The notes below the pieces were generated by a model. It saw only the letters and a list, made by a program, of their open reading frames with translations. It did not search any database and had not been told where the DNA came from. Both the position numbers and the translations under genes were made by a program. From the NCBI GenBank assembly GCA_037178975.1, contig JASJZH010000002.1, forward strand, positions 3,348,001 through 3,412,000: DNA of 64,000 nt, written 5' to 3'. This document shows positions 1 through 9,900 of the stretch, piece after piece; within the stretch, counting starts at the first letter, position 1, and every line of letters begins with the position of its first letter. The DNA comes from Oscheius tipulae (taxonomy: Eukaryota > Nematoda > Chromadorea > Rhabditida > Rhabditidae).

Positions 1-13
1 ATATTGACCTGTC

Positions 14-2468
14 TTACTCGCTCCAATAGGTCTCCCCGGTGAGCAGATCGCGTCCGACGATCAGTCTCATGATTTCGTTCGTTCCTTCCAGGATCTGATG
101 AACCCTCAAGTCCCGAAGATACTGCTGCATCGGGTAGTCCTTCAAGTAGCCGTATCCGCCGAACATCTGGAGTGCTCCGTTGACGATCTGCAACTTACAT
201 TGTTTTGAAATATTTGAAGAAAACTGGCATCGAAGCAGCTGTCGGTAGCATGGAGTTTGGCCATGGCGCACATCGCGGCCTTGTGTGCAGTATCTTCGTC
301 GACATGGCGACACGCGTCTCGAACCATGACTCTGCTCGAATGCAACTTCGTCGCGTATTCGGCCAACTTGAACTGGTTCCATTGGAAGTCGGAGAGGGTC
401 TTGCCGAAAGCCTTTCGGACCTGGAAAGAGGTGTATTGCGAGGTAAAAGTCATGCAAAATGACTTCAGCTTTGAATCTCGCTAAAAAAATCGGACAAGCG
501 GCTACAAATTTGATGTTTTCATTCCAAAAACAGGCTTCCTCGACCATGCATCGAGCTTCCATTTCTCAGGCAGTTCCCTAGATATTTATATAGAAGTTTA
601 ACTGATTTTGCCAACAAACTTTGTAGAAGTTTGAAGTAAGACTATGACTGGATTTGTCTGCGAACTTATTCGAGCTTAACTTTTACCAAAAGAGACTTTT
701 TAGGCAGTTTTTTGGCACCAGTAAGTCCTCCATATGAAAAACTCAACAGCCTCAGCCCCTGCATATCTGGGAAAGTGTTCAGTTAACTTCTACGTTTGAA
801 ATTACAGGTGAAAGAAACATGGATGGTAACATAGGGATGTATGACAAAAAACTATCGCACAGCATGAAACATTGGTTCTTGACCAGGAGAATCAACTAGA
901 AGTTGCGAATCGTACGTTTCCTCACTCCGAAGACGATTAGTTCAGGTTTATGAAAGTCAATTTTAACATGAGATGGGCTGACCGATCTTTGGAGATTTAT
1001 ACTTGTATTCAGTTGATTGGCTTCAGATATTCAACGAGTGCTAGGCAAGAAATCCAGTACAGAACACGGTACAGTCTATTAGTAAAATGGCCTTACCTTT
1101 AGATGACTGATGGCCAAATCCATGCTCTGTTGGGCAGCTCCCAGCGAACAGCTGGCAATGTTTAGTCGTCCCCCATTGAGACCGGCCATCGCAATGTTGA
1201 ATCCCATGTTATCCGAGCCGACCTGGTTCGCGATCGGGATCTTCGCGTCCTCGAAGGTGATGATTCTCGTCGGCTGCGTATTCCATCCCAGCTTTTCCTC
1301 CTTCTTCCCGACCGAAAAGCCTTCAGTCCCATCCTCAACCACCACACAGAAGATGCCCTTCGGGCCGGGCTGGTTTTCGTGCCGCATCATCACCACGTAG
1401 CTAGGAGTATGGATCAATAGAATAGAAAAAAGGAACACACTTATTAGAAGAACCGGCTCCGCTGATAAAAGCCTTGGATCCGTTGACGATGTAGTAGTCT
1501 CCCTGTCTTTTGGCAGTCGTTCGAAGGGCGGCAGCATCCGATCCGGAATCGGGCTCGGTCAGACAGTAGGAGGATCTCGTTTCGAATGTCGACATCTGCG
1601 GCAGGAACTTCTCGCGTACTTTGTCCGATCCGTAGGTGTCAATCATCCAGGCACACCTGCAGTGCAAAATGACAATTTTTGTTGCTCGTTTATGCAAAAC
1701 ATCTGAACCAAATCATGTTGTCAATCTGTTCGATTGCACGTTCGGTTTCGATCAAGAAACAGTAAGAGAACAATTCTTCAGCTTAAATGTCTCAAACAGA
1801 CGTGAACTGGATCGGATAGCCAAAATATTTGAAAAGAAACCGACATTTTCTCATCGTCTGGCTGAAAAAATAAGCGTAAGCTTTGACCACATAACGCTGT
1901 CCTTCTATCTCATCAAATGACACCCTTCCAAAACTTCAGCAGTTTTTATGCGTTTTTACAAACAGCCTAGATAGGGACAGGTTTGAGGGAGTAAAAGACA
2001 GCTAGATGTACCCAGAGATCACCCTCTTTCACATACCCAAACTGGCATTTCAAGCAAAGAAAAACGACTCACATGTTGTGAATACTGATGTAAGCGGCCG
2101 TAGAGACGCATCCAGCCGACAGCTGCTCGAAGATGACCGAAGCGTGAAGACGCGTCAGGGCTGATCCTCCAAATTCCTCGTTGCAGTAGATGGCTCCGAA
2201 TCCCATCTCGCCGGCCTTTTTCAGCACATCGACTGGGAAATGCTCTTTTTTGTCCCATTCTGCCATGTGCGGGTACATCTCCTTCCGCGCAAAGTCCCTG
2301 GCCACGTTTTGGACTTCTATGACCTCTGGGGCGAGGCCGATCGAGGCTGAAAATCAACTTTTAGACTTGGAATTGGCTAAGGAGCTCACGATCTATGCAG
2401 TAGGTGTGGTTGAATCGGGCTCCTAGAAGAGTTTGCCGCGCAGCGGACGTCAAATGCCGGGACAGCAT
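14..2468 (-). CDS. ACAD8: Isobutyryl-CoA dehydrogenase, mitochondrial
   Basis: Acyl-CoA dehydrogenase of valine catabolism (isobutyryl-CoA to methacrylyl-CoA) in the mitochondrial matrix. The first exon (ATG at 2468) encodes a basic, acid-free leader ([19 protein letters not shown]) fitting a mitochondrial presequence. Exon 2 holds the ACAD N domain ([19 protein letters not shown], then the FGGSALTR stretch). Later exons carry the FAD/substrate middle domain ([37 protein letters not shown]), and the last exon carries the hallmark [20 protein letters not shown] and the catalytic-type [16 protein letters not shown] end. The family's usual segments are present in order. A tttgcag acceptor sits directly before the ATG, suggesting trans-splicing. 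The intron 188-228 has a GC donor: skipping it gives CFD-IVNGALQ, colinear with the mammalian protein. ACAD8 is chosen over short-branched or isovaleryl paralogues because the SCSLGAA and C-terminal segments match ACAD8 best; paralogue assignment is from memory of the family. Confidence 0.9.
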
Positions 2469-2966
2469 CTGCAAACCGATTTTGAACGAGGAAAGTGAAA
2501 ATATGGGCTCCGAAAACGTACGAAATACATCGAAAAATCGGCATTATGACTCGAAATACATTCTTTAATTAAAATTTAGTCTCTGGGAGATCAGAGCCTC
2601 GTATCTGCTGCAACAATTCATCAATTTAGACTTTTTGGGATTCGTTACCAGTAAAAAACAGCAAACCTTGTGATATCTCCGAAACAAGCCGTCTTTGTAT
2701 TTTTCTACAATTTGCCGCACAAGAGAACAACGCTGTTCTGTCCAAGAGAATTTATTCAAAGATATGCTAAAGTAGCGACTTTATCTTGAATAAGAGCAAC
2801 AGAATGAAATGATTTACTTGTTCGGTACTCGTAGTTATAAAATAGAATCATAGGAAGATCAATCAACGGGGGAAATCATTAAATGGAGAGGGAAATGAAT
2901 CACGTGTGATGTAAACTGTCAAGAAAAAGTGCACTTAACACTGTTCTCTGGCCTAGAAATGCGTCT
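2469..2966. other. Intergenic, no gene seen
   Basis: About 500 bp between the ACAD8 start and the NUP85 stop. It is AT-rich. I see no convincing exon, RNA gene or repeat. Confidence 0.6.
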
Positions 2967-5904
2967 CTAGAAAACGGCAGACTCGGCAAGTCGCAGCAGG
3001 AGCAGCTGTTTCAGTGACAGTACCTGAATGTCGTTCTCTGGAGGAACAAGAAAAAAACAGACTCTCTCCTTTTCGCTGTCCTCGTCCGCCTCGTGATCGA
3101 TCGAGTACTGCTTGAAAAAGGAGAGCAACTCGAAGACGGTCTCTCGCGGGATTGTGATGTCTTTCTCCTTGAGTATACAGGCCAGCTGGCCGAAGAGAAC
3201 TGAATGGAAGTTCGAGGGTACATCCTGGGATCCCACGAGTCCGAGAAGAATCTGGAAAAACACTATTACCATACTCTCAACACCTGTGAGAAAAATATCT
3301 GAATATCAAAAACCACGATTAGAAGAGCTGTGTATTTCCAGCTATCCCAAGAAAGCGTTCCTTTCCAGAACGGTCAGATTTAAGAATCTTTGGTGATTTA
3401 GCTTCTGTTTAGAAGGGTGTTTGCTGGCCGATCTGTTGAGATGGTTAGGTAATCTCGTTTCTGATCACTTCTCCTTCCAGTTTGCAACAAGCTGTGTTCC
3501 CTAATTGCTCGTTCAAAGTTGCCAAAGTTTTTTTTTACAAAAGTTCCAGAAGCAAAAACTGCTAGTTGCTCGTCAAAAGACTAGTTTCAAGTCTCAAGAC
3601 AAAAACACGCTTTCAGGCTGTCCACAAGAGCAAAGAATGAGCTACAAACCTGCGACGAGGACTGACAGTCTCCATAGTAGAGCATCGTGTAATAGCGATA
3701 GTAATGGAGGAGGAAGGAGAGAGACGGCGATCGAAGAACCATATCACCAAGGGTGTCAATGACGCTCAGCTGGCTGATTTCCTTCTCAGAAGCTCTCCAG
3801 ACAATTCTGAATTGTGAAACTATAAGGCTTCAATAGAAAAACGGACGTATTCACAGCCAAATCGAGCGTCTTGCTCTGTTCCTTGCGAAGAGCCCACGTC
3901 AAGGCGGGAGCCCAGGATTCGGCTCTAAGATACTTGTTCGTCATGGTGTTGATTATGCACGTTCGGGCATCTTCCAATTCGTGTTCTTGACATAATTTGA
4001 GCAGTTTTTCAGCCGTCTCCTCGTCATCGATGAGCATCGAGCAGATGAGCGACTCGATTCGCAGTTTGCCGTCTACGTCGCATTGCAGCAGATACGAGGC
4101 TCCGATCTCCCAGAGGCTAAGTTTTCGGTGAAGAAACGAAAATGTGAGGAAACCTACTCGCTGTTGACAAAGAGCATGGTGCCGTAGCTTTCTAGCAACG
4201 AGTTGCGGATCTTATAGATCGGGTTCTCGTAGGATTCGCAACAGAACATCGTGTCGACGAGGTGGAGCGACAGCCATGGATTGGCTACCAGGTCCTGGAA
4301 ATGAAAGTAAACATTAGAGCGGAACAATGTCTGTGATTCTCCGACAGCAGTTTGTGCAAGTGGACTGTCGGATCGTTCTTCGAATCCAGTTTCTCCGACT
4401 ATTAAGCCAAAAAAATGGACGGAGCATGCTCCAATTGCGGGTCTAACATGTCTTCTTGCCAATTGGAGCAAAGGACAATAGATCGAGCGCAGTCGATGAT
4501 ATGATAGCTTCAGGAACACAAGAACGGACAGGAGCACAATGTAAGAAGCAGACAGATTGCTAACACAAATTGACAGCACACGTTGGCACAAAGACTAGTT
4601 CAAAGAGCATGATAAGAGAAGAACCGAGGCACGACGAGATAGAACAAAAGGCTTGTTGACAGAGGGAGAGAATGAGTGTACTGGATGAAAATACAGCTGG
4701 ACAGATAAATATCGAGCAAATGTCACCTGAAGTACTGAAATATCTCCGAGATTGAAGACGGCAAAGAATGGGTCGAGATCATCCGTGTTTTCCGTCCTCT
4801 TTATCATCTGCTTCTTCTGCTGCACCTTCTTGAACAACTCCCGTACTTCCTCGGCGATCGGGCCCAGCGTGTTATAGGCGGCGGTCGGATGACGAATCAG
4901 CACGTAAAAGGGCATCAGATGCCACCATTCTGATAGAACAGTTTCGGCCACTCGACTGAAAGTCACATCATCGCCGTCCAGAAGTCGAGCCAGGAAGTCA
5001 ATGTTGCGATTGGACTGGAACTTTCTGCTATCGAGTAGCGACTTGAGCGAGTCCTGCCAGGCGAAGAATTTGAGAATCTGGATTGGAAAATGCAATATTT
5101 CAAAAAAAAAAAAAAGAAACAAACCTGTGTCTCATCCTGTAGCCATTCGGTATCGAAGCTCTCCAGATGTTGAATGAAAAGGCGTCCGGCCGTGTCTCCT
5201 CTCAAAAGACGCAGAAAAGTGACGCATTCGTCGAAACGGCAGCACAGGAGACTGACAACGACGGCTCGCCAATAGTTTCCCTCGTCGATCGAGACGCCGT
5301 TCTCGTACTCCTCGGTGGCTGTCTTGGCTATGATGTGACAGAAGACGAAGCTCTCGTGCGCCCAATTGACTAGATCTAGTGCGATTGGCAGATCTGAAAA
5401 TTTCTTGTTAGAATGGCGAAAAATTAGCAAGATCACCTCCGGTTTTGAGAAACATGCACTCGTAAATGGCCCAAAGAGTCGCGTCGCGCATATGCTGGTC
5501 GTCCGGGTCCGTGACATTGGCTGCACTTCGCAGCACGCTTCTGTACTTCTGGGAGAGATACAGGCTGCTGAAATTGTTAAACTGATGACAAAAAGTGGGG
5601 GAACCAACTCTGTATTGTCGAGTTTCCTCGAACTGGCCAGGCTCTCGTGGCATTCCCCGAAAATGCTGTGCATCTCGACGACCAGCGTTCGAATCTTCTC
5701 GTCGAGGAAAAGATCCTTCGTTCGCGTCGATCGAATCGTCAGATTCTTCACCTTTCCCTGTGTTGGAACTGAAAACACAATATTTTCAGCTATAATGAAT
5801 GAACCTTGAAAAGTGTCGATGTAGCCGCCGACGTCGGAAGCAACATCCATCATGCAAGAGTCGTGGACTGCAAACGCATGATAATGCGACGCCTTTTTCT
5901 GCAT
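2967..5904 (-). CDS. NUP85: Nuclear pore complex protein Nup85
   Basis: Alpha-helical scaffold subunit of the Y-complex (Nup107-160) of the nuclear pore. Colinear blocks match vertebrate Nup85: LSQKYRSVLRSAANVTD (family SKNYRSVIRA), LDLVNWAHESF with NYWRAVVVSLLCCRFDEC (family LLDWVRLHV and FWNLVTILVLQGRLDEA), VLSEWWHLMPFYVLIRHPTA (family LSNWYHFLVTRLLYSNPT), AEKLLKLCQEHELEDARTC followed by SWAPALTWALRKEQ, and a C-terminal helix SLKQLLLLRLAESAVF before the TAG at 2967-2969. Two introns are long (about 3260-3640 and 4300-4730); the rest are near 40 nt. The start is uncertain: the ATG at 5904 (MQKKASHYHAF) lies in an exon preceded by a ttcag acceptor; an open frame continues upstream to 6093. 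Length is about that of the human protein (656 aa). It lies 320 bp downstream of the Rac stop on the same strand. Confidence 0.88.
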
Positions 5905-6223
5905 TTCTGCTCTGAAATTCTGTTGTCTGAAGGAAAACAAGAAGATTTCATGGAGAAACTGGAAAAAGGGCCAAGGGGTTTTTTGGAAAGACTCGGTTCG
6001 AAGAAGTACGCAATCGCGTCCGAAACTGGCTTCAAACGACAAGAAATTCCCTTGGATTCTTAGCCAAACTTTTTTTTTAGAAAACATTCGCAAACCAACA
6101 AAAGAGATTTATTCAAATGCACGTAGAAAAAGAGACTATGACACGCAAAAAATGGACACAAACAACCCGGGTGAAAAAGTGATGAGATGGGAAATAATAA
6201 GGATAGGAAAATGGAGAGATGGA

Positions 6224-6924
6224 TCACAAGATGGTGCAGCGTTTCTTCTTTTTTGGCTTTTCGGAACGGAAGAGGACAGCACGGATGGCCTCATCGAAGA
6301 CCTTCTTGAGGGCTTCCTGAGTAAGCGCACTACATTCCACGTAGGTGACGGCTTTGATCTCCCTGGCCAGACTGTTCCCCTGCACCGTGCTGATCGGGCT
6401 CATTCGTCTCTCGTACAGCCTAAAATTATTTGTTTTGACACAAACAGGAAGAAGTACAAACCAGTCAATGGTGCGTCTTTCTCTTCTGAGATCTGCCTTG
6501 GTTCCGACGAGAATAATTGGAGTAGTTGGGCAATGTTGCGATATTTCGGGGTACCTAAACTTGTTGCAAAACTGAAGAGAAGGAAAGGCACACCATTTGG
6601 CGCGGATATTTTCGAAGCTGACAGGATTAACGAGGGAAAAACAGAGAAGGAAGACGTCGGATTGCGGGTATGAAAGAGGCCTCAGACGATCATAGTCCTC
6701 CTGTCCAGCCGTGTCCCAGAGGCCCAAATTGATCGGTCTGCCCTCGACCATCACGTTGGCAGCATAGTTGTCGAATATCGTCGGGTTGTATTCTCCTGAA
6801 AGCAGCTGATTTATGCAGGGCTTCAAAAGAACAAACCTCCAAAACTGTTTGTCGTGTACGAGATGAGGAGTGACGTTTTTCCTACGCCTCCATCCCCGAC
6901 AACGACCACTTTCAAAGCCTGCAT
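6224..6924 (-). CDS. RAC1: Rac-family small GTPase
   Basis: Rho-family switch protein controlling actin dynamics. Starts [20 protein letters not shown] (P-loop GDGGVGKT; Rac1 has GDGAVGKT, so position 13 is Gly here), switch [20 protein letters not shown], switch [23 protein letters not shown]4 TKAD (Rac1 TKLD) and G5 ECSAL. It ends [11 protein letters not shown]: a polybasic patch plus a CaaX box ending in Leu, predicted to be geranylgeranylated. Full length at about 192 aa, with three or more short introns. The splice after AAATG restores KWYPE. The ATG at 6924 is 8 nt after a ttttccag acceptor. The AATAAA lies at 6108-6113 (complement). Nematodes have several Rac-like genes (ced-10, rac-2, mig-2); which orthologue this is cannot be settled from sequence alone. 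Confidence 0.95.
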
Positions 6925-7076
6925 CAAAACGACTGGAAAACCGATTTTGACAAGTTTTTAGGCTCAAAGATAGTCAGACTAGATCGAGAGCAAGGTTTCT
7001 ACAACAAACAAAGCATAGATAAAAAATTTATTTGTGTATCAAAGTACAAATTGAGAAAAATAAAGTCTACAAGGAA

Positions 7077-8766
7077 TTAGATGCTGGCGTAGGGCGAATC
7101 GAGCTGCTGGACATCTCCCGATCCACTTCCCTCGCCGGAGGCTGTTCCCGAGCCTTCTTCTCCAGAACCCACCTCGCCGGAGGCTGTTCCCGAGCCTTCT
7201 TCTCCAGAACCCTCCTCTCCGGAGCCAGATCCCTGATTGCGGCAGGCGTCCACGGCTCCTGGATAGTCGCAAAGAACTGAAAACTGATTTTTAGAGAGGA
7301 CAGATCAAGTTGACTGACCGCGTGTTTCGTCGAAGGCCAATTTGCTCGGACAGTAGAGGATGTTGGTGATGCCGTTGGAACATCCGATCAGTGTCGAGCT
7401 GCAGCCATCAGCGTAGAATCCATCGGCTCTGTTGTCACAAGTATCTGAACTTGTTTGATTAGGAGAGAAAAGGAAACTTACTAGAATTTAAAGCACTGGA
7501 GTAGGGGGAATCGAATCCACTTCCTTCTCCGCTGGACTCTCCACTAGCCTCTCCGCTGGACTCTCCGCTAGCCTCTCCACTTCCGCTCTCGTCGCCGGAT
7601 CCTTCTCCACTGCCGTTGTTGCATTCCGGCACGGCCTTAGGGTAGTCGCAGAGCTTGCGCTCGCCGTCGAATGCCAGCTGGGCGGGGCAGTTCATGGGCT
7701 GGATGAAGTCTAAATCAGAGTGTTTTGGATAGGATCAAAGGCTTACCTCCGGTGCAGGCGTAGAAAGTGTCGCTGCAATTTCCATACGAATAGAATCCGT
7801 CGGCTGGGCACATCGTGTTCGGCTTCAGCGGACATCCATCGACCTCATAGTCGTAGTTGCAGACCTGGGTTTGCGGATCGAAGACGAGCGGCCAGGGACA
7901 GGTCATGATGTGGGAGAGACCGGAACCACAGGCCAGGAAGAGAGGAGAGCATGTGTCGACTTCGAAGAGACCGTCCGAGGAGCATTCTGCAAAATAAATT
8001 CGACTAGAAAACTGGAAGACCTGCCGTCATCATTGGCAATGTTCTGGCACTCCTTAGCCTCGTCCATGTTTGTGCAGCCTCCCTTCATGTAGACTTGGCC
8101 GGCAGGGCACTCGAACATGGATCCTGTGCCGTTGACGCATCTGGCCATGGTGGTAGAGCACTGGGAGACCGGGTGGAAGCCGTTGGGAAGACCGTCGCAG
8201 AAAGAGCTCGGGAGGCTGGCCGACGGAAGGATCGAGGCGCTGTTGTCCATGGCCCGGCAGAATGTGACGTCGGCCGGCGGTACACAGCTCTCGGCTAGCT
8301 GAAATCATGTTTTTAGAAGCAAAAAAAGAAAACAAATTTACCTCATCGAACCATAGAGAGAAGGGACAGACGAGCTCGACGACCTTTCCCTCTTCGGTGC
8401 AGACGGAGACTTCCTGACCGCAGCCCTTGGCGTAGAGGCCAGGAGTACATGTAGCAGAGCCTTCTTCGACGCCCGGGAATCCTCGAAGGATTCCCGGAGG
8501 CAGGGCGAAGGCTGGAGCAGCTGAAAACGGTAAGGTTTAAAATGAACGTGGAAACGGATGTCATATCGGTGATAAATCTACTCAGCTGCCAGTTTTACAA
8601 CAAAAGAAACATCAGAAATAGGTAGAAGGCTATCAAAAGAGCGTTCTCCTCCCATGCAGCACGAGATTCAGAGACAACGAAAGAAAGAAAAAGCTGAAGA
8701 AATCAATGGAAAGAGATTCGACTTACTGAAAAGGACGAATCCTAGCAGTTTCAGGACGGCTGCCAT
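7077..8766 (-). CDS. Secreted chitin-binding Ser-Gly (CPG-like) proteoglycan
   Basis: Signal peptide [14 protein letters not shown] in exon 1, then about five peritrophin-A/CBM14-like cysteine clusters (for example [79 protein letters not shown]). Low-complexity [13 protein letters not shown] tracts follow the fourth and fifth clusters, i.e. acidic Ser-Gly sites typical of chondroitin attachment; the last exon contains a tandem repeat of the [14 protein letters not shown] type and ends DSPYASI. Roughly 430 aa in seven exons. Chitin-binding plus acidic Ser-Gly is the architecture of nematode eggshell proteoglycans (CPG-1/CPG-2), so an egg-coat role is inferred; other extracellular chitin matrices such as pharyngeal cuticle are possible. 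The DSPYSS/DSPYAS motif occurs after both Ser-Gly tracts, suggesting internal duplication of a CBM14 plus Ser-Gly unit. Rac begins 152 bp downstream on the same strand. Confidence 0.85.
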
Positions 8767-8990
8767 TCTTGAAAAAGAGTCAAGGACTGAATTTTTGGTA
8801 GCCGAGCTCCGTAGTGTAGATTCAGTTTCCCGCACTTTCTGCAACGATCGAATGCGGGGGATTCGAACCGTTTTTTTCGAGCTGAATCTTGATTTTCCGA
8901 GGTGTCTACAGTTTCTATCGTTAGTTTTTCCACGTTTTTCATTAGATGCAGAATAAGTGCAAAACAAAAGATGAACTAAGGCGAAATACA

Positions 8991-9139
8991 GCTTGTCCGT
9001 CAGTTTATCCGGTTAGAAAACCTCGACGTTTCACTTCCTGTACAACCAAACTAATCTCTCCTGCTCAGTCATCCAGAGCTGCACCCGTGGCATCTATTTG
9101 TTTTCATCTACTGGTTTGAAAGTGATTGGCTTTCGCAAC
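8991..9139. repeat. Direct repeat copy 1 (about 150 bp)
   Basis: Diverged copy of 9393-9543. Long shared words include TTTCACTTCCTGTACAACCA and the segment ending CCCGTGGCATCTA. It flanks one side of the tRNA-like stretch at 9175-9325. Confidence 0.8.
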
Positions 9140-9174
9140 CGAAACCCTTTGGAAACATTCAGGAAAAATAATTG

Positions 9175-9252
9175 ACCTCGTCGGGGATCGTACTAAGAAC
9201 CCTCACCGGCAAGCGATTGCCAAGCAAAGATGATAACCACTACGCCAAGCGG
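9175..9252 (-). repeat. tRNA-derived element, minus orientation
   Basis: Read on the minus strand it has a box-A-like TTGGCGTAGTGGTTATCATC and, about 40 nt later, GAGGGTTCTTAGTACGATCC resembling a degenerate box B. It is homologous to the plus-strand copy just beside it (shared GTGGTTA.CATC..TTGCT and CGGTGAGGGTT). No intact cloverleaf could be folded by eye, so it is read as a tRNA-derived repeat or pseudogene. Confidence 0.45.
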
Positions 9253-9255
9253 ATA

Positions 9256-9325
9256 GCGAATAAGTGGCCGAGTGGTTACCATCGTTGCTCGCGTGTCGGT
9301 GAGGGTTTTTGGTTCAAACACCGCC
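9256..9325 (+). repeat. tRNA-Ser/Leu-like element, plus orientation
   Basis: AGTGGCCGAGTGGTTA is the D-arm/box A of serine-type tRNAs, and TTTTGGTTCAAACACC about 45 nt later is a box B. The anticodon and T-stem do not pair well, so it looks like a SINE head or tRNA pseudogene rather than a working tRNA. It forms an imperfect inverted pair with 9175-9252. Confidence 0.5.
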
Positions 9326-9392
9326 ATAGGGGGAACGTTTTCGATCACGCTGGACAACTTGCTGTTGTCTAGAATGATAAAAAAAAAATTAA

Positions 9393-9543
9393 GCTTGTTC
9401 GACAGTAATCCAGCTAGAAAAGCCCCCGACATTTCACTTCCTGTACAACCAAACTAATCCCTCCTGCTTAGTGGACCAGAACTGTCGCCCGTGGCATCTA
9501 ACCGTTTTCAGCTACTGGTTTGAAGGTTTTTAGCCCTCGCAAT
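9393..9543. repeat. Direct repeat copy 2 (about 150 bp)
   Basis: Partner of 8991-9139 in the same orientation, starting GCTTGT and ending CCTCGCAATC (copy 1 ends TTTCGCAACC). The two copies bracket about 250 bp that contains the tRNA-like inverted pair. Confidence 0.8.
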
Positions 9544-9784
9544 CACTCTTCTACTCTAGTTCCATGCGGATTCCATCTCTTCTCCAGACAAGACAACAGT
9601 TTTGACTGTACAAAGAACGGATCGTGTTCCCGGGTGAATATCCCGGCTGTTCAGTGACACAATTCCTTCGCAATCGAAGAGAACCCGGCCGACTTTCACC
9701 GCAGATAGGTGAAGATTTCTCTTGCGCCATCCCCTATATGCGGTTGTGATAAGGAGAAAGTCACTTTCGCCTTATACTGGTTGC

Positions 9785-9806
9785 CCTCTCTCTCTCTCTC
9801 TTGTGG
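9785..9806. repeat. CT microsatellite
   Basis: Run of CT dinucleotides about 100 bp upstream of the P450 start; a simple repeat. Confidence 0.8.
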
Positions 9807-9900
9807 TCAATCCAGTCCTCTTTGCAAAAGTCACCAGTGGGCGTGACCACACACCGTGACCAATCTTCCCCTCTTTTCAGACTCTTCCTGACATGCTAAA

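Noticed and set aside
6152-6673. 173-codon plus-strand open frame
   Set aside because: Antisense shadow of the Rac gene.
8866-8876. GGTTCGAATCC box-B word on the minus strand
   Set aside because: No box A at tRNA spacing and no T-stem; likely chance or a very old tRNA scrap.
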